Below are positions 12,601 through 27,600 of a stretch of DNA of 64,000 nucleotides, one piece after another. Origin of the DNA: Onchidella celtica (taxonomy: Eukaryota > Mollusca > Gastropoda > Systellommatophora > Onchidiidae). Numbering within the stretch: the stretch's first letter is position 1; each line of letters opens with the position of its first letter. The notes under the pieces are model-generated. The model saw only the letters and a program-made list of their open reading frames with translations, had not been told where the DNA came from and did not search any database. Made by a program: the position numbers and the translations under genes. The stretch lies in the NCBI GenBank assembly GCA_963931925.1, contig OZ007570.1:30035688-30099687 (forward strand), given 5' to 3'.

Positions 12601-15600
12601 TTGTCGAAGAATCGTTCGTCCAGCCCACGCTTGTCTAGATGGGCATTGTCTTTGCAGCCGTATACCTTCGTTATTCAACCAATTCCAGGAACCAGCAATC
12701 ATATCGCCGACTACCTTAGTCGAGCCTAGGGGAAGAGTTCAGGAGCTTATACATCGGAGGACAGGAACATTGACAGGATCTGTGTGAATGAGTCGACTTT
12801 AAAATATTGACATTATAAATATGATATGAAGAATGGTTGATAGGTTGATTGGTTTTTGATTCTGTATTAGGTAGTGTGGTTAGTTAGCTATTGATGATGT
12901 GATACATATATGCATAGTGCAGGGCATATTGATCCCCATAATTTCCCCTGATTCCGGTATTTTATGTGCTAGGGGCATTGGTAGGTCATTTTTATGTAGG
13001 TATTGCTCACGCTCACTCGTTGACAGTAATCTTGATGCGATTTGAAATTAATTGCATTAATTTTTTTGGGGTGGGGGATGATGTCACGAGTGGAGTGAGC
13101 GATAGTTAATAATTACGGGGGGAAAGGAGGAGAGTAAAATTAACGCACGTAGACAAGTAAGTTAAAGCGTGCTGTTATGAGTGGTGGGGGGTCTGAATGA
13201 GGCGAAAGCGCTGTATTACTATCACTGCAAGTTAAAAGGTCCTACTGAACGGACGCAAGAGAAAGCCCAGTGGGCGAACATAAGGGGAGCAGTCAGAAGA
13301 CTAGTGAGAGAGTCTTTCCAGTGATGACTGGTAGGTAGAACGTTGATTGATAATTATGATGGATGTATTATATTATATTCGTCTATTACCATGATGTAAA
13401 TAAGTATATGTGAGGAATGTGGAAGTCCTTGATATTGGATATAGCAATGTGCGCCATGAGCGATAGATGAAAGTTGAGTTCATGGATTTGTAGCGCGAGT
13501 GAGTAGTGTGTACTCCGATGGAGGTGTGTTACCGTAAGATGTTTGGTGAGTGAAATGTGAACTATTGTGTGTACGCTTCATGGGTTGTAAGGAGAGGTGG
13601 AGTGAATAGAAATGGTATGGTATTATACCAATGTAATGTTATTCTTGTAGGTGCCGAGGTCGGGCCGAAGAGCGCCACCTACGGTGAGCCCAGGGGATAG
13701 GCCAGCATAGGGCCGGGGGCCACACATAGGCCAAGAGTGAGGCTGTCGGTGCAGGACAGTAGAGGCACATAAAGTCGTGGCAGTCTGGCCACGGACAGGG
13801 ACGTAGATATGAGCGTGAATGTGATAATGTACTATTGCCATGTTGATGGGCTATTGAAATGATAATGTACTACTGCCATGTTGATGGGCTATTGAAATGA
13901 TAATGTGCTAGTGCCCTGCTGAGGTGCTAGTGGAATGCTAAGGTGTATGACAATAGGAAGGTGATATTGAGAGACTGCGGTGCCAGTGAATTATTAATGT
14001 GCTATTAAGACCCTGAGGGGAGAGGCTGAGGCCGAAGTGCCTTTAGGAAGTAACTACCGGGTTGTGGATCCGAGGAAGAGTGCATGTGAGAATAAGGCCG
14101 TTGTACGGCAGTTAATTTCAATAATATAATGTATGTAATTGCGCTATTATCTGTATAATTATGTTTAATAAATGTGTGAGTCTGATGGGTTGTTCTGTTA
14201 AGTGTTAAACTGGTTCGTTCGTGATTGTTGTCTTGTTATAATCATTATTACATCTCCCAGTCTGGGATTTGTGACATTGGGGGCTCGTCCGTTGTGACTC
14301 GTCCATTTTCGTAATATTTAGTTGTAGTTAGTTAGTAGGGATTTTTCAGTGGGCATTTGTTACTTTAGTTTTTGTCCACGTAATACTTATCTTGTAGTAG
14401 GAATTTGTGCTGCCTTTGTTCGTGGGATGAATGGAAATTTCATGATGGTATGATTTATGTATATTTATGAATATGTATTGATGCATGTACTGTTATGAAT
14501 ATGTACTAATGTGTATTTGAACTTTCCAGAGTGTGTGTGCCAGCCTGAGGAGTCAAGCGGCCAGAGCTCCGATTAAGGGGAGGAGTTAAACTCAAAATTC
14601 GAAGTTAAGTGAAACTGAAATTTTGTACCCTGGATTGGGGGCTGTTCCTTTAATCTGTCTTTTTCTCTGTTTTTGCTGTTTTCGTTTGCTGTGTTGAACC
14701 TAGTTTATCCTTTAAAAAAAAAAGGTGTGATAAACTTGGAACTTCGTTCATCACGGTGAACATTCTGTAGGGCTTTGTTAGTGTTTAGTTGTAGCGTCGA
14801 TATCTTCTCTGTTCCGCAGGAAGACGTATTCTCTTGTCCCTCTTTCTACCTATCTGTAGATACGTTCTTTTTTTCAGACTCTGTTCTTGTTCGTACCTTG
14901 TAGTGTAATCGGCGTAGTTAGGTTGCACTTTTTTTCCCATTATAGTTTTTTTTGTAGAAGCTTTGTCCTAGTCTGGTTCGTTGTCCTTGACGTACTTAAC
15001 TTGTGGTCCTTCTTCTGAAGTTCTTCATTCTGGTCGTTTCTATTCTTTTTTATTATTAATAGTGCTATACATTTAATGAATATAGAATTAGTTAGGAAGT
15101 AGGTAAATTTCTGAATTGTATTTGAGACAATTGGGTATTGTTATATCTGGTGTGATCTCAGGTCTCTGGTCGTGTCGTTAGTGATCATACCGACAGGTTA
15201 GCCGTTTTCATAATATATACCGTAACCATAAATCTGTGAAATGGCGGAACTCCAACAACTAATGAAGTTGGGTAAGGAACTTGGCCTGGAGGGAGAGGAG
15301 CTACGCGGCTGGATTAAAGAGCAGCAGGCAGAATTGCGCGATGAGCGTGCTAAAGATAGAGAGAGAGAAAAAGAGGCTCAGCAGCAAGAAAGAGAGGCTA
15401 AGGCTCAGGAGCGAGAAAAAGACGCTCAAGAGCGGCAACAAGAAAGAGAGGCTAAGGCTCAGGAGCAGGAAAGGGAGTTAAAGTTAAAGGAGATAGAGGC
15501 GCAAGTAAAGATCGCAGAATTGGAAATCAAAAAGAATGCGCCAACAGAAACAGTTGAGCGGCAGGTACACAATAAAGGTGGCGTTAGGATTAAGCTCCCT

Positions 15601-18600
15601 ACGTTCGACGACCGGAAGGACGACATAGACGCCTTCCTTTACAGGTTCGAACTGAACGCACAATTGCAATGGGGGGAAAATAAGGAATTGTGGTCTACGT
15701 ACCTGGCGTCCTTATTGCAGGGGCGAGCGTTAACCTACTTTAAAGAGCTACAGCGCGAAGACGTGCAAGATTACGATAAGCTGAAGGCTTTGCTGCTTCG
15801 CCGATTTGCGCGTACCGAGGAATATTTCCGGGAGCAATTTAGGCGAGCACGTGCGGATACCAGGGAGGACTTTGCTGCCTTCGTCGCGAGACTAACGGAA
15901 TATTTCGCGAACTGGGTAGACTTGGCGCATGTGGGCGCGGATTTTGCTAAACTGAAAGACCTAATGATCCGTGACCAGCTGTACGCGTCGTGCCATAAAG
16001 ATCTGGTGGCTTTCCTGAAAGAAAACGAACCCGCGACAGTGCAGGAGGCGTCTAAGTTGGCGGAAGCATACCGTACGGCACATCCGTCCAAACCAGTGGC
16101 GAGGGCGTACGTCCAAGATGCTGGGTACGTCGCCGTTGTCGAGGGGTCGCCGACAGGACATAAAGACAGGTCGCGTCAGCGTGGTGCCTATAGTGGGCAA
16201 GCCCAGGGGCAGCGTAGGGGCTATCACCAATCACCTGCATATGGATCCGGTAAGTTTGACCGAGCAGGAGGGCTAGGTCGCGGTAATGGCCGGGGGCGAT
16301 TTGTGACCTTTGCCGATGACCGACGGCATAGGGACTTTAGTTCCGGTCGCGATGGGTCACGGGGACCCAGGCCTAGTGCAGCACAGGGAGCGGAGTGTTG
16401 GACTTGCGGACGCGTGGGTCACTTTTCACGCGAGTGTAGGGCCGCGAAGTGTTGGAACTGCGGAAGAGCAGATCACATCAGCGTGAATTGCCCTGCAGGT
16501 AGGATAGCGGCGAACGTGGACAGTAGCTCCAGTCCATGTTCCCCTAATAAATTTCATCATGCGGCTGCGTGTGTTACATCGGACAACGGAGGCGGACAGT
16601 ATTTTAAGTGTCCCAGTTGTGAGAAGTTATTATCTTCCGGTGTTTTACCTTGTGGGAGAAAGATCCCCGTTATAAATTCATGTCATACAGGAGGTGGTCT
16701 TAGGGTTTATCCGGGGTTTGTTGGGGACGAACCGGTCTCGGTTTTACGAGATACAGGATCTACCGTTGTGGGAGTTCATAGGGACTGCATTCGGGATTCG
16801 CAGCTTACGGGTGAGACTGTCCCATGCATTCAATTTTCGGGGGCCATCGAGAAATTACCCATGGCAAAGATAGTGATAGATACACCTTTCCTTAGCGGGG
16901 AAGTCGAAGCAGTCGTTGGTTGTTTTCCAGGCGCCCAGCTCATCATTGGGAATGTATCACGGGTAGTTTCCCCTTCCGAGGAGAATGTGCAGGCATGGTC
17001 GCAATCAAAAGGTATTGACTTTTGTGCCGCGGTCGAAACACGTCGACAGGTAGCTGATGAGGATAAGATTAGACCTTTGGCGACGCCAGCGGTCAACCTA
17101 GATATCACGCCAGAGCGCTTGGCGAGATTACAAAGGGAGGATCCATCATTAAACCCATGTTTTGGGGAAGCGCGAACCGAGAAAACGAGGAAATATAAGA
17201 ACGGCTCGTCTTCCTTTGTTGTTCAGGCGGGCATTCTGTTCCGTAAGTATGTAACGGTGGCCTCCATTTTAAAGCAGGTCGTTATGCCAGCGTTGCTGAT
17301 CGCAACAGTATTGCATTTGGCACATGATGTCCCATTAGCGGGTCATATGGGGATAGCTAGAACCAAAGAAAGGGTTCTTAATAATTTTTACTGGCCATCG
17401 ATCCACAGAGATGTACAAGTGTATTGTAAGACATGCAGTGCGTGCCAAAAGACGACGCATAAGGGTCGTACACCCCAGGCTCCTCTTCAAAAGATCCCCA
17501 CGGTCTCGGAACCGTTTAAAAAGGTTTCGATAGACCTTGTTGGCCCCATTCACCCAGCGACCGATAGGGGGAATCGATTTTTCTTAACGGTCATATGTAA
17601 TGCTACGAGATGGCCAGAGGCGGTTCCTCTGCGGACCATAACGTCTGAGGCAGTCGCGGAAGCGTTGTTTGCAATTTTCGCTAGGGTTGGAATACCAGAA
17701 CAAATTTTGTCTGATAGGGGCGCGCAATTTACTTCGGAGATGATGAAGGAATTGTTTCGCTTATTCAGCATACAACCCATCACTACCACCCCTTATCATC
17801 CGCAGGCTAATGGCATGTGCGAGAGATTGAACTCGACGTTAAAGTCGATGCTGCGTAAGGTAGCTGCTGATCGCCCTAAAGATTGGGATAGATATATCCC
17901 TGCAGTATTATTCGCGTACAGAGAGGTACGGCAGGAGTCAACGGGATTCTCGCCGTTTGAAATGATGTATGGTCGTAGTCCTAGGGGCCCAACTGACGTT
18001 CTTCGGGACATGATGACGTCGCCATCATCGGGAGACGATGAGCAGATTTCGGTGTTTCAGTACCTTGTTGATTTAAGAGAAAGATTATCTTCAGCGCGCA
18101 CTATAGCAGAAGAAGCTTCTAGTATCGCTTCGAAAAGAGCAAAAGACTATAAAGATAGAGGTTCCAAATTGAGAATTTTTAAGCCAGGAGACAAGGTCCT
18201 ATTGTTGTTACCTACGGACCATAATAAGTTATTGATGACATGGAAAGGTCCTTATGTTATTGAGCGAGTTGTTTCAAAGGTAGATTACGCTATCCACATT
18301 GATGGAACGAGTAAGGTTTTCCATGTTAATATGCTACAGAGATTTTATGAGAGACCACAGTATCTGTGTGCACAGACAAAACCAGAGGAGACTGTCTTCT
18401 CTATTGCTTGTACGGGGCTCGTAGACCAGTTGGACTGTGACGTAAGTGACGCCGAGGCGCAGGAAGAGTTACAAATTCAATTGCCGGAGTTAACTCCGAC
18501 ACAAGGTTACAGGGACGTAAAAATTAACCCTGACCTTACGAGTTGAAGGAGTAGGGAACTTAAGACCCTGTTAGCGTCGTTCCCGGATGTTATTACGGAT

Positions 18601-21600
18601 TTGCCGGGTCGCACTACGGTGATCCAGCACCAAATAAAGTTGACTTCGGATAAGCCAGTATTTCTTAGACCTTATCCGCTGCCCTTTTCTTCGAGAGATA
18701 GAGTCATAAAGGAAGTTGAGTCAATGTTGAAGTTAGATGTGATAGAACCATCAACATCGCCGTATTCATCACCCATCGTCCTCGTGAAAAAACTTGATGG
18801 ATCGGTGCGGTTCTGTATTGATTTTCGAAGATTGAACACTATTACGGTAGGCGATAGGGAGCCTATTCCGTTTCAGGAGGAATTAATAGCTTCATTGGCC
18901 GGGTCCACGTGGTTTTCCAAGATAGATTTAACGAAAGGTTATTGGGAAATCCCTCTTACTGAGGAGTCTAAACAATACACGGCGTTCCAAACGCCCATTG
19001 GATTATTCCAATTTAAGGTCATGCCATTTGGGTTGGTAAACGCGCCAGCGACGTTTGCACGATTAATGAGACTAGTGTTGAAGGACATACCTAATGTCGT
19101 GTCATTCTTTGACGATATAGCATGTCATACGTCGACATGGTCTGATCATATTCAGACACTAACAGTAATTTTTAAACGATTACGTCATTTTGGGTTAACT
19201 GCTAAACCCGCAAAGATGGATTTGGCATGTCCAGAGATAGTATTCTTAGGACATATCGTGGGTAGAGGTGTTCAGAGACCTGAAGTAACAAAAATTGACA
19301 AATTAGTAGGGTTGCAAATCCCAAAAACAAAGAAACAAGTCAGAAGCTTAGTGGGAATTTTAAATTATTACAGAAAGTTCATTCCAAATTTTTCCTCCTT
19401 GTCATCTTCTCTTACTGACCTTACTAAGAAGGGACAACCCGATAAGGTCCAGTGGACGTCTGAGTGTCAGACAGCATTTGATAATTTGGTGACAGCATTA
19501 TCATCGTCACCCATTCTGATATTACCCGATTTTCGATCTAATTTTATCCTCAGAACGGATGCGTCGGACTCTGGTGTCGGCGCTTGTCTTCTACAGGAGA
19601 AGAACGAATGTCTCCATCCTGTATGTTATGTCAGTAGGAAGTTATTGCAGAGAGAAAGAAAATATTCTGTGATAGAGCGGGAGTGTCTTGCCATTGTGTG
19701 GTCCGTCCAGAAATTAGGACGTTATCTCATGGGACGAGAATTTTGTATCCAGACGGACCACAAGCCACTGACATTTTTGTCGAAGAATCGTTCGTCCAGC
19801 CCACGCTTGTCTAGATGGGCATTGTCTTTGCAGCCGTATACCTTCGTTATTCAACCAATTCCAGGAACCAGCAATCATATCGCCGACTACCTTAGTCGAG
19901 CCTAGGGGAAGAGTTCAGGAGCTTATACATCGGAGGACAGGAACATTGACAGGATCTGTGTGAATGAGTCGACTTTAAAATATTGACATTATAAATATGA
20001 TATGAAGAATGGTTGATAGGTTGATTGGTTTTTGATTCTGTATTAGGTAGTGTGGTTAGTTAGCTATTGATGATGTGATACATATATGCATAGTGCAGGG
20101 CATATTGATCCCCATAATTTCCCCTGATTCCGGTATTTTATGTGCTAGGGGCATTGGTAGGTCATTTTTATGTAGGTATTGCTCACGCTCACTCGTTGAC
20201 AGTAATCTTGATGCGATTTGAAATTAATTGCATTAATTTTTTTGGGGTGGGGGATGATGTCACGAGTGGAGTGAGCGATAGTTAATAATTACGGGGGGAA
20301 AGGAGGAGAGTAAAATTAACGCACGTAGACAAGTAAGTTAAAGCGTGCTGTTATGAGTGGTGGGGGGTCTGAATGAGGCGAAAGCGCTGTATTACTATCA
20401 CTGCAAGTTAAAAGGTCCTACTGAACGGACGCAAGAGAAAGCCCAGTGGGCGAACATAAGGGGAGCAGTCAGAAGACTAGTGAGAGAGTCTTTCCAGTGA
20501 TGACTGGTAGGTAGAACGTTGATTGATAATTATGATGGATGTATTATATTATATTCGTCTATTACCATGATGTAAATAAGTATATGTGAGGAATGTGGAA
20601 GTCCTTGATATTGGATATAGCAATGTGCGCCATGAGCGATAGATGAAAGTTGAGTTCATGGATTTGTAGCGCGAGTGAGTAGTGTGTACTCCGATGGAGG
20701 TGTGTTACCGTAAGATGTTTGGTGAGTGAAATGTGAACTATTGTGTGTACGCTTCATGGGTTGTAAGGAGAGGTGGAGTGAATAGAAATGGTATGGTATT
20801 ATACCAATGTAATGTTATTCTTGTAGGTGCCGAGGTCGGGCCGAAGAGCGCCAGCTACGGTGAGCCCAGGGGATAGGCCAGCATAGGGCCGGGGGCCACA
20901 CATAGGCCAAGAGTGAGGCTGTCGGTGCAGGACAGTAGAGGCACATAAAGTCGTGGCAGTCTGGCCACGGACAGGGACGTAGATATGAGCGTGAATGTGA
21001 TAATGTACTATTGCCATGTTGATGGGCTATTGAAATGATAATGTACTACTGCCATGTTGATGGGCTATTGAAATGATAATGTGCTAGTGCCCTGCTGAGG
21101 TGCTAGTGGAATGCTAAGGTGTATGACAATAGGAAGGTGATATTGAGAGACTGCGGTGCCCGTGAATTATTAATGTGCTATTAAGACCCTGAGGGGAGAG
21201 GCTGAGGCCGAAGTGCCTTTAGGAAGTAACTACCGGGTTGTGGATCCGAGGAAGAGTGCATGTGAGAATAAGGCCGTTGTACGGCAGTTAATTTCAATAA
21301 TATAATGTATGTAATTGCGCTATTATCTGTATAATTATGTTTAATAAATGTGTGAGTCTGATGGGTTGTTCTGTTAAGTGTTAAACTGGTTCGTTCGTGA
21401 TTGTTGTCTTGTTATAATCATTATTACATCTCCCAGTCTGGGATTTGTGACATTGGGGGCTCGTCCGTTGTGACTCGTCCATTTTCGTAATATTTAGTTG
21501 TAGTTAGTTAGTAGGGATTTTTCAGTGGGCATTTGTTACTTTAGTTTTTGTCCACGTAATACTTATCTTGTAGTAGGAATTTGTGCTGCCTTTGTTCGTG

Positions 21601-24600
21601 GGATGAATGGAAATTTCATGATGGTATGATTTATGTATATTTATGAATATGTATTGATGCATGTACTGTTATGAATATGTACTAATGTGTATTTGAACTT
21701 TCCAGAGTGTGTGTGCCAGCCTGAGGAGTCAAGCGGCCAGAGCTCCGATTAAGGGGAGGAGTTAAACTCAAAATTCGAAGTTAAGTGAAACTGAAATTTT
21801 GTACCCTGGATTGGGGGCTGTTCCTTTAATCTGTCTTTTTCTCTGTTTTTGCTGTTTTCGTTTGCTGTGTTGAACCTAGTTTATCCTTTAAAAAAAAAAG
21901 GTGTGATAAACTTGGAACTTCGTTCATCACGGTGAACATTCTGTAGGGCTTTGTTAGTGTTTAGTTGTAGCGTCGATATCTTCTCTGTTCCGCAGGAAGA
22001 CGTATTCTCTTGTCCCTCTTTCTACCTATCTGTAGATACGTTCTTTTTTTCAGACTCTGTTCTTGTTCGTACCTTGTAGTGTAATCGGCGTAGTTAGGTT
22101 GCACTTTTTTTCCCATTATAGTTTTTTTTGTAGAAGCTTTGTCCTAGTCTGGTTCGTTGTCCTTGACGTACTTAACTTGTGGTCCTTCTTCTGAAGTTCT
22201 TCATTCTGGTCGTTTCTATTCTTTTTTATTATTAATAGTGCTATACATTTAATGAATATAGAATTAGTTAGGAAGTAGGTAAATTTCTGAATTGTATTTG
22301 AGACAATTGGGTATTGTTATATCTGGTGTGATCTCAGGTCTCTGGTCGTGTCGTTAGTGATCATACCGACAGGTTAGCCGTTTTCATAATATATACCGTA
22401 ACCATAAATCTGTGAAATGGCGGAACTCCAACAACTAATGAAGTTGGGTAAGGAACTTGGCCTGGAGGGAGAGGAGCTACGCGGCTGGATTAAAGAGCAG
22501 CAGGCAGAATTGCGCGATGAGCGTGCTAAAGATAGAGAGAGAGAAAAAGAGGCTCAGCAGCAAGAAAGAGAGGCTAAGGCTCAGGAGCGAGAAAAAGACG
22601 CTCAAGAGCGGCAACAAGAAAGAGAGGCTAAGGCTCAGGAGCAGGAAAGGGAGTTAAAGTTAAAGGAGATAGAGGCGCAAGTAAAGATCGCAGAATTGGA
22701 AATCAAAAAGAATGCGCCAACAGAAACAGTTGAGCGGCAGGTACACAATAAAGGTGGCGTTAGGATTAAGCTCCCTACGTTCGACGACCGGAAGGACGAC
22801 ATAGACGCCTTCCTTTACAGGTTCGAACTGAACGCACAATTGCAATGGGGGGAAAATAAGGAATTGTGGTCTACGTACCTGGCGTCCTTATTGCAGGGGC
22901 GAGCGTTAACCTACTTTAAAGAGCTACAGCGCGAAGACGTGCAAGATTACGATAAGCTGAAGGCTTTGCTGCTTCGCCGATTTGCGCGTACCGAGGAATA
23001 TTTCCGGGAGCAATTTAGGCGAGCACGTGCGGATACCAGGGAGGACTTTGCTGCCTTCGTCGCGAGACTAACGGAATATTTCGCGAACTGGGTAGACTTG
23101 GCGCATGTGGGCGCGGATTTTGCTAAACTGAAAGACCTAATGATCCGTGACCAGCTGTACGCGTCGTGCCATAAAGATCTGGTGGCTTTCCTGAAAGAAA
23201 ACGAACCCGCGACAGTGCAGGAGGCGTCTAAGTTGGCGGAAGCATACCGTACGGCACATCCGTCCAAACCAGTGGCGAGGGCGTACGTCCAAGATGCTGG
23301 GTACGTCGCCGTTGTCGAGGGGTCGCCGACAGGACATAAAGACAGGTCGCGTCAGCGTGGTGCCTATAGTGGGCAAGCCCAGGGGCAGCGTAGGGGCTAT
23401 CACCAATCACCTGCATATGGATCCGGTAAGTTTGACCGAGCAGGAGGGCTAGGTCGCGGTAATGGCCGGGGGCGATTTGTGACCTTTGCCGATGACCGAC
23501 GGCATAGGGACTTTAGTTCCGGTCGCGATGGGTCACGGGGACCCAGGCCTAGTGCAGCACAGGGAGCGGAGTGTTGGACTTGCGGACGCGTGGGTCACTT
23601 TTCACGCGAGTGTAGGGCCGCGAAGTGTTGGAACTGCGGAAGAGCAGATCACATCAGCGTGAATTGCCCTGCAGGTAGGATAGCGGCGAACGTGGACAGT
23701 AGCTCCAGTCCATGTTCCCCTAATAAATTTCATCATGCGGCTGCGTGTGTTACATCGGACAACGGAGGCGGACAGTATTTTAAGTGTCCCAGTTGTGAGA
23801 AGTTATTATCTTCCGGTGTTTTACCTTGTGGGAGAAAGATCCCCGTTATAAATTCATGTCATACAGGAGGTGGTCTTAGGGTTTATCCGGGGTTTGTTGG
23901 GGACGAACCGGTCTCGGTTTTACGAGATACAGGATCTACCGTTGTGGGAGTTCATAGGGACTGCATTCGGGATTCGCAGCTTACGGGTGAGACTGTCCCA
24001 TGCATTCAATTTTCGGGGGCCATCGAGAAATTACCCATGGCAAAGATAGTGATAGATACACCTTTCCTTAGCGGGGAAGTCGAAGCAGTCGTTGGTTGTT
24101 TTCCAGGCGCCCAGCTCATCATTGGGAATGTATCACGGGTAGTTTCCCCTTCCGAGGAGAATGTGCAGGCATGGTCGCAATCAAAAGGTATTGACTTTTG
24201 TGCCGCGGTCGAAACACGTCGACAGGTAGCTGATGAGGATAAGATTAGACCTTTGGCGACGCCAGCGGTCAACCTAGATATCACGCCAGAGCGCTTGGCG
24301 AGATTACAAAGGGAGGATCCATCATTAAACCCATGTTTTGGGGAAGCGCGAACCGAGAAAACGAGGAAATATAAGAACGGCTCGTCTTCCTTTGTTGTTC
24401 AGGCGGGCATTCTGTTCCGTAAGTATGTAACGGTGGCCTCCATTTTAAAGCAGGTCGTTATGCCAGCGTTGCTGATCGCAACAGTATTGCATTTGGCACA
24501 TGATGTCCCATTAGCGGGTCATATGGGGATAGCTAGAACCAAAGAAAGGGTTCTTAATAATTTTTACTGGCCATCGATCCACAGAGATGTACAAGTGTAT

Positions 24601-27600
24601 TGTAAGACATGCAGTGCGTGCCAAAAGACGACGCATAAGGGTCGTACACCCCAGGCTCCTCTTCAAAAGATCCCCACGGTCTCGGAACCGTTTAAAAAGG
24701 TTTCGATAGACCTTGTTGGCCCCATTCACCCAGCGACCGATAGGGGGAATCGATTTTTCTTAACGGTCATATGTAATGCTACGAGATGGCCAGAGGCGGT
24801 TCCTCTGCGGACCATAACGTCTGAGGCAGTCGCGGAAGCGTTGTTTGCAATTTTCGCTAGGGTTGGAATACCAGAACAAATTTTGTCTGATAGGGGCGCG
24901 CAATTTACTTCGGAGATGATGAAGGAATTGTTTCGCTTATTCAGCATACAACCCATCACTACCACCCCTTATCATCCGCAGGCTAATGGCATGTGCGAGA
25001 GATTGAACTCGACGTTAAAGTCGATGCTGCGTAAGGTAGCTGCTGATCGCCCTAAAGATTGGGATAGATATATCCCTGCAGTATTATTCGCGTACAGAGA
25101 GGTACGGCAGGAGTCAACGGGATTCTCGCCGTTTGAAATGATGTATGGTCGTAGTCCTAGGGGCCCAACTGACGTTCTTCGGGACATGATGACGTCGCCA
25201 TCATCGGGAGACGATGAGCAGATTTCGGTGTTTCAGTACCTTGTTGATTTAAGAGAAAGATTATCTTCAGCGCGCACTATAGCAGAAGAAGCTTCTAGTA
25301 TCGCTTCGAAAAGAGCAAAAGACTATAAAGATAGAGGTTCCAAATTGAGAATTTTTAAGCCAGGAGACAAGGTCCTATTGTTGTTACCTACGGACCATAA
25401 TAAGTTATTGATGACATGGAAAGGTCCTTATGTTATTGAGCGAGTTGTTTCAAAGGTAGATTACGCTATCCACATTGATGGAACGAGTAAGGTTTTCCAT
25501 GTTAATATGCTACAGAGATTTTATGAGAGACCACAGTATCTGTGTGCACAGACAAAACCAGAGGAGACTGTCTTCTCTATTGCTTGTACGGGGCTCGTAG
25601 ACCAGTTGGACTGTGACGTAAGTGACGCCGAGGCGCAGGAAGAGTTACAAATTCAATTGCCGGAGTTAACTCCGACACAAGGTTACAGGGACGTAAAAAT
25701 TAACCCTGACCTTACGAGTTGAAGGAGTAGGGAACTTAAGACCCTGTTAGCGTCGTTCCCGGATGTTATTACGGATTTGCCGGGTCGCACTACGGTGATC
25801 CAGCACCAAATAAAGTTGACTTCGGATAAGCCAGTATTTCTTAGACCTTATCCGCTGCCCTTTTCTTCGAGAGATAGAGTCATAAAGGAAGTTGAGTCAA
25901 TGTTGAAGTTAGATGTGATAGAACCATCAACATCGCCGTATTCATCACCCATCGTCCTCGTGAAAAAACTTGATGGATCGGTGCGGTTCTGTATTGATTT
26001 TCGAAGATTGAACACTATTACGGTAGGCGATAGGGAGCCTATTCCGTTTCAGGAGGAATTAATAGCTTCATTGGCCGGGTCCACGTGGTTTTCCAAGATA
26101 GATTTAACGAAAGGTTATTGGGAAATCCCTCTTACTGAGGAGTCTAAACAATACACGGCGTTCCAAACGCCCATTGGATTATTCCAATTTAAGGTCATGC
26201 CATTTGGGTTGGTAAACGCGCCAGCGACGTTTGCACGATTAATGAGACTAGTGTTGAAGGACATACCTAATGTCGTGTCATTCTTTGACGATATAGCATG
26301 TCATACGTCGACATGGTCTGATCATATTCAGACACTAACAGTAATTTTTAAACGATTACGTCATTTTGGGTTAACTGCTAAACCCGCAAAGATGGATTTG
26401 GCATGTCCAGAGATAGTATTCTTAGGACATATCGTGGGTAGAGGTGTTCAGAGACCTGAAGTAACAAAAATTGACAAATTAGTAGGGTTGCAAATCCCAA
26501 AAACAAAGAAACAGGTCAGAAGCTTAGTGGGAATTTTAAATTATTACAGAAAGTTCATTCCAAATTTTTCCTCCTTGTCATCTTCTCTTACTGACCTTAC
26601 TAAGAAGGGACAACCCGATAAGGTCCAGTGGACGTCTGAGTGTCAGACAGCATTTGATAATTTGGTGACAGCATTATCATCGTCACCCATTCTGATATTA
26701 CCCGATTTTCGATCTAATTTTATCCTCAGAACGGATGCGTCGGACTCTGGTGTCGGCGCTTGTCTTCTACAGGAGAAGAACGAATGTCTCCATCCTGTAT
26801 GTTATGTCAGTAGGAAGTTATTGCAGAGAGAAAGAAAATATTCTGTGATAGAGCGGGAGTGTCTTGCCATTGTGTGGTCCGTCCAGAAATTAGGACGTTA
26901 TCTCATGGGACGAGAATTTTGTATCCAGACGGACCACAAGCCACTGACATTTTTGTCGAAGAATCGTTCGTCCAGCCCACGCTTGTCTAGATGGGCATTG
27001 TCTTTGCAGCCGTATACCTTCGTTATTCAACCAATTCCAGGAACCAGCAATCATATCGCCGACTACCTTAGTCGAGCCTAGGGGAAGAGTTCAGGAGCTT
27101 ATACATCGGAGGACAGGAACATTGACAGGATCTGTGTGAATGAGTCGACTTTAAAATATTGACATTATAAATATGATATGAAGAATGGTTGATAGGTTGA
27201 TTGGTTTTTGATTCTGTATTAGGTAGTGTGGTTAGTTAGCTATTGATGATGTGATACATATATGCATAGTGCAGGGCATATTGATCCCCATAATTTCCCC
27301 TGATTCCGGTATTTTATGTGCTAGGGGCATTGGTAGGTCATTTTTATGTAGGTATTGCTCACGCTCACTCGTTGACAGTAATCTTGATGCGATTTGAAAT
27401 TAATTGCATTAATTTTTTTGGGGTGGGGGATGATGTCACGAGTGGAGTGAGCGATAGTTAATAATTACGGGGGGAAAGGAGGAGAGTAAAATTAACGCAC
27501 GTAGACAAGTAAGTTAAAGCGTGCTGTTATGAGTGGTGGGGGGTCTGAATGAGGCGAAAGCGCTGTATTACTATCACTGCAAGTTAAAAGGTCCTACTGA

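Noticed and set aside
11425-12729. A separate RT protein starting at the TTG codon at 11425
   Set aside because: TTG is an unlikely start in a metazoan. The frame is open and RT-like from 11371, right after the TGA, so it is a continuation and not an independent gene.
12730-13081. Possible envelope or chromodomain after RNase H
   Set aside because: Only 352 nt remain before the LTR, and no frame or motif is present.
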